Assembly: GCA_030433805.1 (NCBI GenBank) | Contig: JARUXA010000008.1 | Coordinates: 141,980 to 205,979 of the forward strand | DNA: 64,000 nucleotides | Reading direction: 5' to 3' | Source of the DNA: Sphingomonas sp. PsM26 | GTDB taxonomy: Bacteria; Pseudomonadota; Alphaproteobacteria; Sphingomonadales; Sphingomonadaceae | In this document: positions 36,866-46,283 of the stretch, in pieces | Numbering within the stretch: position 1 is the stretch's first letter | Layout of the letters: the number at the start of each line of letters is the position of its first letter | Made by a program: the position numbers and the translations under genes | The notes under the pieces: generated by a model | Seen by the model: only the letters and a program-made list of their open reading frames with translations | Database searches by the model: none | What the model was told of the DNA's origin: nothing

Positions 36866-37621
36866 TCAGCCGCGGACCACGTCTGTCATGGGTTCCTCGG
36901 TTATGGGATAGCCGAGGTCGGTCGGGATACAAAGGTGCGACACGCCATCGCGCTTCTCGGTCCACGGGGTGATCGTGCGGATCGGGTGGTTGGCTGCATC
37001 TGCCGTCGCCGCTTCGAAGCCGTCGAATTGTGCCAGCCGTTCCAGATTGCGGCGCGTCGGGAAGATGAGCGTCGCCTTGCCCGCATCGGCCATGTCGAGC
37101 ACGGCCTGCGCGGTCGCCCAGAAGACGCGGACGTTCTCGGTATCGTCGACGATCGGGTCGGGCGCATGCGGCGGAACCTCGGCGAGATAGAAGTGCGTAT
37201 CGAAGGTCCGCACGGGAACGTGTGCGGGGCACCAGCGCGCGAACGGGACCAGATCACCGATCGACAGGGGAAGGTCGTGCGCCGCAAGGACGGTGCCGAA
37301 TGGATCTCCCCTACTGAGCGCCCGACGCACTTCCGCGATGCTCTCCGCGGTCATCGCGCCTAACCCGACCGGCACGCCGACTTCCTCGAGCGTCTCGCGG
37401 ATCGCGGCGATTCGGCCTGCGACGTCCTCGGGATCGCCATCGTACCGTGTCGCCAGCGCATGATCGCCCGGATCGACGCGCCCGCCCGGAAACACCAATG
37501 CACCGCCCGCAAACGCCATCGCCTTGGAGCGTTCGACGAACAGCAGTTCGGGCATTCCTGCCCCCGCCCGAAACAGGACGAGGGTTGCCGCGGGGATCGA
37601 CACCGTGGAGCGCTCCGCCAT
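36866..37621 (-). CDS. NUDIX hydrolase (NUDT19/acyl-CoA-diphosphatase-like)
   Basis: A 251-residue hydrolase. The Nudix region is split: GGALVFPGGRVDPGDHALAT, then an insertion, then RIAAIRETLEEVGVPVG with the metal-binding REtxEExG. An insert inside the Nudix box is typical for the NUDT7/NUDT19 CoA-diphosphatase-like group. The remaining WCPAHVPVRTFDTHFYLAEVP fits that group as well. ATG 37621 overlaps the stop of the MpaB-type gene (TGATG). Likely cleaves a CoA- or nucleotide-diphosphate compound; substrate not determinable. Confidence 0.85.
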   Translation of the reverse strand: MAERSTVSIPAATLVLFRAGAGMPELLFVERSKAMAFAGGALVFPGGRVDPGDHALATRYDGDPEDVAGRIAAIRETLEEVGVPVGLGAMTAESIAEVRRALSRGDPFGTVLAAHDLPLSIGDLVPFARWCPAHVPVRTFDTHFYLAEVPPHAPDPIVDDTENVRVFWATAQAVLDMADAGKATLIFPTRRNLERLAQFDGFEAATADAANHPIRTITPWTEKRDGVSHLCIPTDLGYPITEEPMTDVVRG

Positions 37622-38475
37622 CACCGGAACGCCCAGCGCAGCGTGCTCGCGACCCCGAAGGTGCCGGCACGCAACAGAGGTAACCCGACGCCGGGCTGTT
37701 CCAGGCCATGCATCGTCCGCGCCCAACCGGGCAGCAGGTCGATCGCGGCCTGCATTGTCATCGTCTGAAACGGGCGCGCGGCAAACGACGGCGAGGGTTG
37801 GTTGAGCAACACCCCCGCCACGTCCCGCGTTCGCGCATCCACTCGCAGGCTCGGCCGCATCGCGCGCTGGATCGCTTCCGCCTCGGCGCGGGTGGTCGGG
37901 ATCGGATCGACACCCAGCGGCTCCGCGATCCGCGCCATCTCGGCGACATAGCGGTCCTGGCCCGCGCGGCTCATGCCGGGTTCGCCGTAGCGGATCCAAC
38001 CGTCGAGAAAGCTCAGCACTTCGCTGACATGCACCCAGGCGAGGAGATCGGGTTCGCTCGCACGATAGGGCGTGCCGTCGGGGAGCGTTCCGCCGATGTG
38101 ATCGTGGATCTTCCGGACCTTTGCCAGCAGCGCGCGGGCATCGTCCGGCGCACCATAGGTCGTGACGGCGATGAAGCGCGCGGTGCGCCGCAGCCGCCCC
38201 TGCATGTCGTCGCGAAAACCTGAATGATCCCAGACACCTGCAAGCACAGCCGGATGCAGCATCTGAAGCATCAGCGCCGCCACGCCGCCGACCAGCATCG
38301 ACGTCACGTCGCCGTGCACCCGCCATGCCACCGAGTCCGGCGGGAACAGTGCGTCCTGCCGCCGCTGGACGGGTCGTTCCCCACGTGTCTTGTCGTTGAA
38401 CAAGGCCCGCACCTGCCCGACGATCAGACCTTTGAGCGGACGAGCAAGACGATCGGCGGGAGACATCGGGTTCAT
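37621..38475 (-). CDS. MpaB/Lcp-type oxygenase (DUF2236)
   Basis: A 284-residue protein (or 281 from Met4) of the MpaB/DUF2236 family, to which the rubber oxygenase Lcp belongs. Family marks include SVAWRVHGDVTSMLVGG, ALMLQMLHPAVLAGVWDHSGF, and LLAWVHVSEVLSFLDG; His residues in these are the probable haem ligands. Relatives act on prenyl or polyketide side chains. It is translationally coupled to the NUDIX hydrolase, so the pair may process a common metabolite. No clear signal peptide. Confidence 0.87.
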   Translation of the reverse strand: MNPMSPADRLARPLKGLIVGQVRALFNDKTRGERPVQRRQDALFPPDSVAWRVHGDVTSMLVGGVAALMLQMLHPAVLAGVWDHSGFRDDMQGRLRRTARFIAVTTYGAPDDARALLAKVRKIHDHIGGTLPDGTPYRASEPDLLAWVHVSEVLSFLDGWIRYGEPGMSRAGQDRYVAEMARIAEPLGVDPIPTTRAEAEAIQRAMRPSLRVDARTRDVAGVLLNQPSPSFAARPFQTMTMQAAIDLLPGWARTMHGLEQPGVGLPLLRAGTFGVASTLRWAFR

Positions 38476-38533
38476 GATGCAGCAACGAAGCGCGCGGTGC
38501 TAGGCTCCAGCACCGCGAGAGATTAGGGTCGCC

Positions 38534-39202
38534 TTATTCCGGCGCAAACACGCCGCGCCGAACGTCCTCCGGGTTCGCGACGGTGCCGGCGGTGCTGTCG
38601 TCCGCCAACATCGTGCGGAACCGCCGATGGATCCGGACGTGCTCGAAGATGCGGCCAGCGACCCACAAGGCGAAGAAGATGCCCATGAAGACATAGGCAG
38701 TCTTCATCGTGGGCTTCCGGTTTTTCTTGCCCGGCTCCTCATCACCCTTCTTCTTCTCGGGCTTGGGCGCGCCGAGGAACTTGTCCACCGCGCTCATCGG
38801 CACGGTCTCGGGCTTGATCCGCGACCGCTTCTTTGCGGCTTCGGCCTTTGCCTTGACCACTTCGGGCGGATTGCGCCACTTGTCGAGCGCGACCCCGGCA
38901 TGGCCGACTGCGAAGAACAGCAGCGGCGCAAGGAAGCACGCCAGCAACGCGCGGCTGATCATATCGTACCGCAGCACCCCGTCCGCGACATGCAACGTAC
39001 CGGAATCGAAGACCGACATCCTGTCCTGCGGAAGCTGGTCCTTCTTGGTGAACGTCAGCGTCTCTTCACCAACGTCGTAGGTGGTGTTCTTTTCCTGAAA
39101 CAAGCTGTCGAGCTTGCCGAAAACGGTCTCTGCGGATTGCGGTGGATCTATCGGGACCGTTCCCTTGATCCGCCAGATCCAGTCGATGAAACGAAACGTC
39201 AC
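38534..39202 (-). CDS. two-TM membrane protein of unknown function
   Basis: A 222-residue protein. I prefer GTG 39202 (VTFRFIDWIWRIKG), because AGGGG lies 6 bases before it; ATG 39229 has no ribosome site. It has a membrane segment in ALLACFLAPLLFFAVGHAG, a Lys-rich cytoplasmic region (KPEKKKGDEEPGKKNRKP), and a second segment in TAYVFMGIFFALWVAGRIF followed by a basic tail. The first 110 residues look like a small beta domain. No family recognised. It lies downstream of the sterol-desaturase-type gene on the same strand, with a perfect palindrome between them. Confidence 0.7.
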   Translation of the reverse strand: MTFRFIDWIWRIKGTVPIDPPQSAETVFGKLDSLFQEKNTTYDVGEETLTFTKKDQLPQDRMSVFDSGTLHVADGVLRYDMISRALLACFLAPLLFFAVGHAGVALDKWRNPPEVVKAKAEAAKKRSRIKPETVPMSAVDKFLGAPKPEKKKGDEEPGKKNRKPTMKTAYVFMGIFFALWVAGRIFEHVRIHRRFRTMLADDSTAGTVANPEDVRRGVFAPE

Positions 39203-39303
39203 ACGATGTTCCCCTGAGTAACGCGTCATGCAATGGGGACTTCACGATACGTCCTGGAACTCCGCGGAGCCCCCGCCCCCTGCCAACCGATCCGCAACGC
39301 GGG

Positions 39304-39325
39304 CGTACCGGTCGCGACCGGTACG
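39304..39325. other. perfect 22-bp palindrome between two minus-strand genes
   Basis: CGTACCGGTCG and its exact mirror CGACCGGTACG abut. It lies 7 bp past the stop of the desaturase-type gene and about 100 bp before the next gene. There is no T-tract; it may be an operator, a transcript-end hairpin or a methylation/recombination target. Confidence 0.5.
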
Positions 39326-39332
39326 TCTCGGA

Positions 39333-40334
39333 TCATTCCGCCGGGACTGCGACCATCGGCGGCTGGCTGCGGCGGCGGGCGAATTTCGACCGGAGCAGCT
39401 TGTACGGCTCGGTGAACGTGTAGTGCAGCGTCTCCCAAACCGACATGCGACGCCCGCCTTCCTGACCCAGCAGCTCCGCCTCACCATCCTTGCAGGTGCC
39501 GTGGATGCGATCGATGAAGATCCACGTGCCCGAATAATTGCTGCGCGTGCTCTCATAGTCCTGCGCATGGTGCAGGCTGTGATGTTCGGTCGTGTTGAAG
39601 ACCTTGAACCACCATTTCGGCGTGTTGAAACGGATGTTGCAGTGCTGATAGCTGCTGACCGCCAGGCCAAACGCCCCTGCCAGCAAGGCGGCACGCGGGA
39701 GGAAATCGAACAGACCGCCGACGCCGAGGCCGATCAGGAAGATCTCGACCGGGTTTCCGACGCTGCCTTTCTGGACGTTGAGCTGGGTGAGGTAGTGGTG
39801 CGGTGCGTGCGCAACCCACAGCGGATACCAGTTGTGCATCCCGCGGTGCATCCAATATTGGAAATAATCGCCGATGAAGGAGATCAGGAAAGCTTGGATC
39901 AACAGCGGCGCGCCGATGAACCAGGCGAACTTGGCGATGTCGAAATTGTCCTGGAACCAGCCGATGATCGCGTCGCTGTTGATCGGGCCGAACACTACCC
40001 GGACGATCATCATCCCCATCGCGACGTAGAAGGTGTCGCAGACGAGCTCCTTCCACGTGTGCTCCCAGCTTTTGTAGCGGGGGCTGATCCATTCCATGCC
40101 CAGCATCATGAACTTGACGATCAGGCCGATCCACAAGGTCACCGACGGTTTGATCCACGCCGATGGGGCATAATAATAGAAGCCGATCACCGCGATCAGG
40201 AACACCGGCTGAAAATGGGTGAAGAACGCCTGTTTGAAAGGTCCACCCTCAACCCTGCCAAGGTTGTCGAGTCCCTCGGTGATAGGGGCGCTCACCATAT
40301 AGGAGGGTCTTTCGACCGCGACCGTTCCAGTCAT
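39333..40334 (-). CDS. sterol desaturase / fatty acid hydroxylase family protein
   Basis: A 333-residue integral membrane di-iron oxygenase. The three His boxes are visible: HRGMH, HAPHH and HHSLHH, in the order and spacing of the family, with four hydrophobic segments in between. Members hydroxylate or desaturate lipids, carotenoids or sterol-like molecules; the substrate here is unknown. ATG 40334 starts MTGTVAVERPSYM. It is divergent from a TonB-dependent receptor over a 474-bp gap, which hints at a link between uptake of a lipid-like compound and its modification. Confidence 0.9.
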   Translation of the reverse strand: MTGTVAVERPSYMVSAPITEGLDNLGRVEGGPFKQAFFTHFQPVFLIAVIGFYYYAPSAWIKPSVTLWIGLIVKFMMLGMEWISPRYKSWEHTWKELVCDTFYVAMGMMIVRVVFGPINSDAIIGWFQDNFDIAKFAWFIGAPLLIQAFLISFIGDYFQYWMHRGMHNWYPLWVAHAPHHYLTQLNVQKGSVGNPVEIFLIGLGVGGLFDFLPRAALLAGAFGLAVSSYQHCNIRFNTPKWWFKVFNTTEHHSLHHAQDYESTRSNYSGTWIFIDRIHGTCKDGEAELLGQEGGRRMSVWETLHYTFTEPYKLLRSKFARRRSQPPMVAVPAE

Positions 40335-40808
40335 TGGCAGATCTCTCGATGAAGCTTTTGGAGCCGTTTCTTGCGTGTCTGTTGCTTTGTATGAGAGATG
40401 CGCGATTCTGCCGTTACGTCGTTTAACGTAGGCAAGCGTCTCGACACGCTCGATTTCCCGGCTGACGGCGCTGAACGATCGTCGACGCCGCGCGGTGCTT
40501 CCGCCCCGGACACGCAAGATCTTCAGCACTATTCAACGAATGCAGCCACTAAGCCGCAGCACGAAGCCTGACCCTGCAGCGAATGCCCGCAGTGGATGCG
40601 CAAGCTGACGAGTGTGCGATCGTCCGGACCCCAGGCGCCCCTACGTCAAACAACCCATTTGTTACAGTCTGCCCGCCCCATAGCCTGAATGAACAAGACC
40701 GAGACGCTGCGCCAAGACCCACATGCGGCATGGAGCCGCAAACACCGGCACATATCCCGGGGGAGACAGCCAGTCAGGCAAAATCAGGCGGGCAAAAGGG
40801 GTACTATC
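40335..40808. other. 474-bp divergent intergenic region
   Basis: The gap between the desaturase-type gene and the TonB receptor. It is less GC-rich than its surroundings in 40335-40560 and contains a small AAGATCTT dyad at about 40507. No convincing -35/-10 pairs, Fur box or small gene could be picked out. Divergent promoters must lie here. Confidence 0.5.
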
Positions 40809-43361
40809 GTGATCGATCGCGCACGGATGCGGCTACGGCTGCTATCTGCAACTATTCTCTCGGGCGTCGTCATGAGCCCGGCATACGCGCAGCAGCAGTC
40901 TGCGGCCGAAACGCCCAGCGCGACGGCGATCGCGGCGGAAACCGAGGAACCGCAGGGTTCGAACGATATCGTGGTCACCGCGACACGGCGCGCCGTGTCG
41001 TTGCAGACCGCCCCGATCAACATCTCGGCAATCGGTGGGGCGGCACTGGAGAGCAACCGGCTCGACGACGTCGGCGACCTCGGCCTCTATACGCCTGGGC
41101 TGACCGTGCCCGACACCGGCCCGCGTACGGCCAACAGCATCGTGATGCGCGGCATCACGTCGGGTGGTCCGGGCGGCAGCAATCGCAGCACCGCGGTCGG
41201 CGTGTATCTGGGCGAAATCCCGCTCTACGTCGACTTCAAGTTCCTCGACATCAACCGGGTCGAGACGCTGCTCGGGCCGCAGGGGACGCTGTACGGCCTC
41301 GGTACGCTGGCGGGCGCGATCCGCTACATCCCCAACCGCCCCAACTTCAGCAAGATCGAAGCCACGGGTCACGCGCGGATCTACGACGTCGCGCATTCCG
41401 ACGGGGTCGGCGCGGTCACCGATGCGACGATCAACCTGCCGATCATCCGGGACAAGGTCGCACTGCGTGTGACCGGCGGCTATTACCGCGATCCGGGGTT
41501 CATGGACTCCCCTTATCTGGTCAAGACCCTCGGCGTATCGCTGCCGCAGCCTGACTTCAACGATCCAGCGGCGGTGGCGGCCAACCTGCGTCGGGGCAAG
41601 GATCTGAACGACGAGAATACCTATTCCATCCGCGCGCAATTGGGCTTCGACTTCGGCTGGCTGCACCCGACGTTCAGCTACATCCGGCAGGACACCAAGA
41701 CCCACGGAACGCAGACCAACGGCGGCTTCGGCGCGAAGTACACGCTGAACAGCAACGGCGTCGCCTTCCCTGACGGGCAATGCGTCTATGCCAATTGCCA
41801 GGGCGTGCTCGGGACCGGCAGATACGAAAATGGCGGGCGCGTCGAGCAGCCGTCACGCCGCACGCTCGACATGTTCGCAGCCGAAGTCGAAGTGGACATC
41901 GGAAGCGTTGCGCAGCTTGTCTCCGCCACCGCTTATTCCAAGCAGCATCTCTCCAGCCAGAGCGACATCGCCGACCTGCTGCTCGATCTCGATTATGATT
42001 ACGAGCTGTTCCCGGCCTTTGCGGGCACGACCACGTCGGACAGCGACCCCAAGCAGTTCAACCAGGAACTCCGGCTCGTTTCGACCCACGGCGGGCCGAT
42101 CAACTGGATCCTCGGGGGCTTCTACAACCACTATAAGAGCTACACGTTCAGTGCCGAGCGGATCCCCGGTTTTCCCGAATTCGGCGCCGCCAACTCGACC
42201 GGTCGCGGCAGCCTGTACGGCACGTTGTACCGCGGGCTGGTCCGGCCGGACGGGCTGGAATACATCTCGTACACCGACACCTACACCAAGGAATATGCGG
42301 CGTTCGGCGAAGCGACGTGGCACATCACGCCCAAGCTGCAAGTCACCGGCGGACTGCGCTACTACACGTACAAATCCTACATTTCCGGCGCGACCGACAC
42401 GCCGCTGCTGTCGGGCGGCCGCCGCCGCACGCCCTATCCGCTGATCCAGTTCGATCCCTCGCGCGTGCGGACCGGGTCCACCACGGATGACGGGTTCGTC
42501 TACAAGGCAAACGTCTCCTATCAGTTCAGCCCGACGGTGTTTGGCTATGCGACCTATTCGACCGGCTACCGCATCGGCGGCGTCAACCGCGTTGCCCCTT
42601 GCATCGTGCCGCTCCCGCCCGGCCAGAACGTTTGCGCTCTTCCGAACGAACTAGCCTATGGTCCTGACATGACTACCAATTATGAAGTTGGCCTGCGGTT
42701 CAGCCTGCTCAACCGGATGCTACAAGGCACGATCGACATCTACAACATCGACTGGTCGAACCTCCAGTTGGGCAGCCAGACCGCGAACGGTGCGGTGGGC
42801 ATTACCGCCAATGCCGGTGGCGCGCGCAGCCGCGGCGTAGAGGGAACGCTGTCGTTCACGCGCGGCAAGTTCAACCTGTCGGGCAATTACACCTATCTCG
42901 ATGCCAAGCTGACACAGGACGCACCCGGGCTGATCGGAGGGTTGAGCAACAATTTCAACGTTCCGGGTGCGGGCGATGCGTTTTCAGGGGATCGTCTGCC
43001 TGGGTCGTCCAGACACGCCGGGTCGCTCACCGCCACCTATTCGGTGCCGATGGCGAGCGGTGCCGATCTGGGCTTCGTGTGGAGCACGGCGGCGCGTAGC
43101 GACACCTATTCCACCACGGGTCTGCGTGGGTATGGCGAGGCGATCCCGGGATATTCGACCAGCCGTGCGTCGATCACCTACAAGAAGGATAATTGGGAAG
43201 CGTCGATCTTCTCCAACAACATCTTCGACAAATATGCCGTCACCAGCGTGGCGAACGACTACACGATGGCGCGCCAGAACGATGGTGTGCAGATCCGTTC
43301 CTACGGCTTCGGCGTGATCCAGCCGCGTACCGTTGGCGCGGAGGTCCGCGTCCATCTCTGA
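40809..43361 (+). CDS. TonB-dependent receptor
   Basis: An 850-residue outer-membrane receptor. The start is GTG 40809 (AAAAGGGG upstream) or ATG 40827; both lead into the signal peptide RLRLLSATILSGVVMSPAYA. A TonB box-like NDIVVTATRR precedes the plug (about 70-190; LGPQGTLYGLGTLAGAIRYI), and a beta-barrel fills the rest with alternating aromatic strands. The last residue is Leu where Phe is usual. Members of this large sphingomonad group import many compounds, and nothing in the sequence shows the ligand. It is divergent from the sterol-desaturase-type gene and ended by a terminator. Confidence 0.93.
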   Translation: MIDRARMRLRLLSATILSGVVMSPAYAQQQSAAETPSATAIAAETEEPQGSNDIVVTATRRAVSLQTAPINISAIGGAALESNRLDDVGDLGLYTPGLTVPDTGPRTANSIVMRGITSGGPGGSNRSTAVGVYLGEIPLYVDFKFLDINRVETLLGPQGTLYGLGTLAGAIRYIPNRPNFSKIEATGHARIYDVAHSDGVGAVTDATINLPIIRDKVALRVTGGYYRDPGFMDSPYLVKTLGVSLPQPDFNDPAAVAANLRRGKDLNDENTYSIRAQLGFDFGWLHPTFSYIRQDTKTHGTQTNGGFGAKYTLNSNGVAFPDGQCVYANCQGVLGTGRYENGGRVEQPSRRTLDMFAAEVEVDIGSVAQLVSATAYSKQHLSSQSDIADLLLDLDYDYELFPAFAGTTTSDSDPKQFNQELRLVSTHGGPINWILGGFYNHYKSYTFSAERIPGFPEFGAANSTGRGSLYGTLYRGLVRPDGLEYISYTDTYTKEYAAFGEATWHITPKLQVTGGLRYYTYKSYISGATDTPLLSGGRRRTPYPLIQFDPSRVRTGSTTDDGFVYKANVSYQFSPTVFGYATYSTGYRIGGVNRVAPCIVPLPPGQNVCALPNELAYGPDMTTNYEVGLRFSLLNRMLQGTIDIYNIDWSNLQLGSQTANGAVGITANAGGARSRGVEGTLSFTRGKFNLSGNYTYLDAKLTQDAPGLIGGLSNNFNVPGAGDAFSGDRLPGSSRHAGSLTATYSVPMASGADLGFVWSTAARSDTYSTTGLRGYGEAIPGYSTSRASITYKKDNWEASIFSNNIFDKYAVTSVANDYTMARQNDGVQIRSYGFGVIQPRTVGAEVRVHL

Positions 43362-43380
43362 GCAAGCGTGACAAGACACG

Positions 43381-43415
43381 GCGCCACTTGATCGATGCGA
43401 TCAGGTGGCGCTTTG
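43381..43415 (+). terminator. terminator after the TonB receptor
   Basis: GCGCCACTTGATC pairs with GATCAGGTGGCGC (one wobble) around a 5-base loop, then CTTTG. A weak T-tract. Confidence 0.7.
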
Positions 43416-43430
43416 CCGTCCAGGGGTACG

Positions 43431-44999
43431 TCAGTCCACGACGATGCCATTCGCCTCGAAGAAGCGGCGCACGGGCTCCAGCGCCTCGGCATGGACTCGC
43501 CAGCGTCCAATCGCGTCGGCGTTGATCGGGCGGCGGACCTGGGCCGCGCTCGGTGTCGCGACGGCGGCGGTGTTTGCGTGGAAGGCGAGCGTCGCGGCGT
43601 CCCAGCCGAGACCGCAATGGTCGAGCAACCGTCGGGTCTCGCCCTCCTGATCGGCGACGAGCGCCTCATAGCCGAGTTCGAGGATACGTCCGGGGAAGCG
43701 GGACTGCCAGAACGCAACCAGCCGATCGAACCGTGCATAATACTGCGCGATGTCCATCAGATCGTTGGAATAGAAATAGTAAGGCGAGCCGGGCGCGAAC
43801 AGATTCTTGAAGTTGCTCCACACCGTGTCCATCGGATTGCGGCGCAGGCAGACGATCCGCGCGTTTGGCAGTGCGCGGGCAATATGGCCAACATACAGCA
43901 TGTTGGCAGGCAATTTGTCGACGAAGTGCAAACTGCCCGCGGGCCAGTGCGGTGTTGCGCGCGCCATGTAGCGTTCGCCTAGGACGCGCGGGTCCGCTGT
44001 CAGCGACGCAGCGATCGTGGCCGCGTCCACCACGACGCGCGACGGGGTGGCGGCAGCTTCCTTCACCGCGAGCGGCATCGCCTGCAACTCGCCCGCCGAT
44101 GCCACGTCGGGATGCGACGACAGGATCCGGTCGACCAGCGTGGTGCCGGTGCGCGGCATGCCGACCACGAAGATCGGGGCACGCGTGTCCAGTCCCTCGC
44201 CCGGCGGGACATCCGCCGCAAAGCCCGTCTCCAGCGCATCGAACAAAGCTGCATCGCTCGCGAAGTCGTAGCCTAGATCGCGCTTCCGCGCGGCGTTGGC
44301 GTTGGCGAGGTGCGCATAGGCGTCGTCGTGACAGCCTAGGTCCTCGAGCTCTTTCGCCAACGCATAGCGCAACCGCAGCATATCGAGCGGGTCATTCGTG
44401 CTTGCCAGCACCGCGCGCAGCCGGTCGATGTGGTTGCTGCCGGCGGTCTGCCGCTCCAGGATCGCAAGCGCATAATGTGCGCGGGCGTAGCGCGGCTCGC
44501 GCGTGAGCAGGATCTCGTAATGGTCGCGCGCCTCCGCAATACGCCCGGTGAAACCGCACGCCGCCGCAAGATTATAGCGAAACCCGATATCGCCGGGCTC
44601 GCGTTTCACCGCCGCCTTGAAGGGTGTGATCGAACCCTCGTGGTCGCCGAGACGCGCCAGCACGCACCCGATCGTATCGAAGCTCAGCGCATCTTCCGGA
44701 CCGAGCGCGAGTGCCTCGCGCGCCGTGCGCCCCGCCTCGCCGTCCCGCCGCCCGAGGCTGAGCAGCCGCGCATATTGCGCAAGCCGTCGTGGCGTCGGTG
44801 CCTGCGCGACCGCACGCTGCACCAGCGGGAGTCCGCGAGAGACACGGCCGGCAGCGGCTTCGGCCAAACCCAGCAAATACCAGCCGTCGGGAAGATGGGG
44901 GCGCTGGTCGCACAGCGCCGACGCCAAGGTGGCGGCCTTAACGATGTCGCCACGTTCGAGCGCCGCTTCCGCCGCGGCGATACGGGGGTCGTGGCTCAC
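43431..44999 (-). CDS. TPR-repeat sulfotransferase
   Basis: A 522-residue protein starting at GTG 44999. Residues about 1-245 are tetratricopeptide repeats (AAEAALERGDIVKAATLASALC and later units). Residues about 265-510 are a sulfotransferase domain with the PAPS 5'-phosphosulfate loop VVGMPRTGTTLVDRIL and the 3'-phosphate segment IVCLRRNPMDTVWSNFK. TPR-sulfotransferase fusions are common in alphaproteobacteria and resemble tyrosyl-protein sulfotransferases in layout; the acceptor is unknown. The protein has no signal peptide. It converges with the TonB receptor. Confidence 0.92.
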   Translation of the reverse strand: MSHDPRIAAAEAALERGDIVKAATLASALCDQRPHLPDGWYLLGLAEAAAGRVSRGLPLVQRAVAQAPTPRRLAQYARLLSLGRRDGEAGRTAREALALGPEDALSFDTIGCVLARLGDHEGSITPFKAAVKREPGDIGFRYNLAAACGFTGRIAEARDHYEILLTREPRYARAHYALAILERQTAGSNHIDRLRAVLASTNDPLDMLRLRYALAKELEDLGCHDDAYAHLANANAARKRDLGYDFASDAALFDALETGFAADVPPGEGLDTRAPIFVVGMPRTGTTLVDRILSSHPDVASAGELQAMPLAVKEAAATPSRVVVDAATIAASLTADPRVLGERYMARATPHWPAGSLHFVDKLPANMLYVGHIARALPNARIVCLRRNPMDTVWSNFKNLFAPGSPYYFYSNDLMDIAQYYARFDRLVAFWQSRFPGRILELGYEALVADQEGETRRLLDHCGLGWDAATLAFHANTAAVATPSAAQVRRPINADAIGRWRVHAEALEPVRRFFEANGIVVD

Positions 45000-45145
45000 A
45001 TCGACCCGACGCGCGTGCCGACTTGGGGACGATGACAGACGATAGTTCTACCTCCAGAACCGCGAACAGCCTTGAGGTCTGCCACGGAGTGCTGGATGGG
45101 TATACGCACAATGACGCATCCGGCGCACCGGACGCCGCCCCGACA

Positions 45146-45180
45146 TGCTCCCCGGGATACGCCCGTATCCGCGGGGAGCA
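45146..45180. other. long hairpin with bulge downstream of the UrcA gene
   Basis: TGCTCCCC-G-GGATAC, GCCC loop, GTATCC-GC-GGGGAGCA: 14 paired bases with one small bulge, 16 bp past the UrcA stop (minus strand). No T-tract follows on either strand. The remainder of 45000-45195 shows nothing. Confidence 0.5.
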
Positions 45181-45195
45181 ATCAGTGACGCCTGA

Positions 45196-45543
45196 TCAGC
45201 GCAGCGACGCCAGTGCTGTGCGCGATGGCAGCGGCGCATTGGCAACGGTCGAGGCACCGCGCGCCTCAATTCGCGAACGGACGTCGGCGACGACTTCGGC
45301 GCGGCACGTGCGCGCTTGCTCTTCGAGCGCCAGATGGATCGTGGCGAGGCCCGAGCCGCATACCGCGCGCGCCGCCTGATCCATCCGGATCGCGAGGCGC
45401 CGCTGACCGCTTACCGTCGCCAGATCGATGTTCTTGAGATCGAGAACCACGGCATCCTTCACCAATGGGTTCTCCGGGACCGCGGCCGAAACCGCAGGCG
45501 CCATCGCGAGGGTCGCAAGCGCGCCCAGAGCCAACTTCAACAT
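45196..45543 (-). CDS. UrcA-family protein
   Basis: A 115-residue exported protein (from Met2; another ATG is one codon upstream). Signal peptide MLKLALGALATLAMAPAVSA. The mature part has the family pattern, VLDLKNIDLATVSGQRRLAIRMDQAARAVCG, with a Leu/Asp beta-strand start, an amphipathic helix with two Arg, and VCG followed later by a second Cys (ARTCRAEV), probably a disulfide. The family is abundant in sphingomonads and caulobacters and has no known function. Single gene. Confidence 0.87.
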   Translation of the reverse strand: MLKLALGALATLAMAPAVSAAVPENPLVKDAVVLDLKNIDLATVSGQRRLAIRMDQAARAVCGSGLATIHLALEEQARTCRAEVVADVRSRIEARGASTVANAPLPSRTALASLR

Positions 45544-45765
45544 CACAATCTCCTACGGTGTATTAAGATCGTTCTGCGACGACCTTGCAAACGCTGTACA
45601 CCACCTCGCGCTTCTCGACAAACAACGCGTCAGTTCTGCGAAAGCTCACATCTCGTGGCAAAAGAACGATTTGCCGGGGATCAAGCAACGAGCAACGTCC
45701 ATCCGCCCCGCCCTACGTCAAAAAGCGTATGGGCGGTTTGCACGCGCTGTTCGATCACCATGCGC

Positions 45766-46158
45766 ATGGCCCCATCCCCAATCCGCCTCCTCTGTACGCT
45801 TGGCGTGTCGTTCCTCGCGGGCGGCGTGGCGGACGCAGCACCGCGCGTTGAGGCACGGACCTATCTGCGGCATTGCGGCGTCGAGACGTGCCTGATGGTG
45901 ACGGGACGGCGGCCCGATAGCAGTGCGGTCGTCAGCCTTGGCGATCATCGCGTCCCCGTTTCGGGCGCGCGCAACTGGCGTGTGGCCGTGCCGCTGCAGA
46001 CGGTCCGCACCTGGTTTCCACCGTCGACGCGGACGATCACGGTGCACGTCAGCGGGGCTGACGACGGGACCGGCGGCGGGGAAGCGATCGTACCTCTGCC
46101 GATCGGGCTGCTCTTTTCGGGCGTCCAACTCGCCTCCCTCGAAGTGCGGGCCCGCTAG
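45766..46158 (+). CDS. small secreted protein of unknown function
   Basis: A 130-residue protein with a signal peptide (MAPSPIRLLCTLGVSFLAGG, cleaved after ADA). The start may also be ATG 45760, two codons up. The mature part has a Cys pair, HCGVETCLMV, and predicted beta structure ending in a hydrophobic stretch, PLPIGLLFSGVQL. Not recognised. No strong ribosome site. The 218-bp gap before it (45544-45765) must hold the divergent promoters of this gene and UrcA. Confidence 0.6.
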   Translation: MAPSPIRLLCTLGVSFLAGGVADAAPRVEARTYLRHCGVETCLMVTGRRPDSSAVVSLGDHRVPVSGARNWRVAVPLQTVRTWFPPSTRTITVHVSGADDGTGGGEAIVPLPIGLLFSGVQLASLEVRAR

Positions 46159-46283
46159 GCGTCCATTATCGGCCAGCTTGCATTCGACGCGAACCGCCCA
46201 TCGCAGTGTCATGACGGCATAGCGGCGATCGACGCTCAGACGCGAGACCATTCACCGCGCCAGAAATCCACAAGGATGAGACC

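Noticed and set aside
45146..45180. Intrinsic terminator of the UrcA gene
   Set aside because: The hairpin is strong but no T-tract follows on the minus strand, so I list it only as a hairpin.
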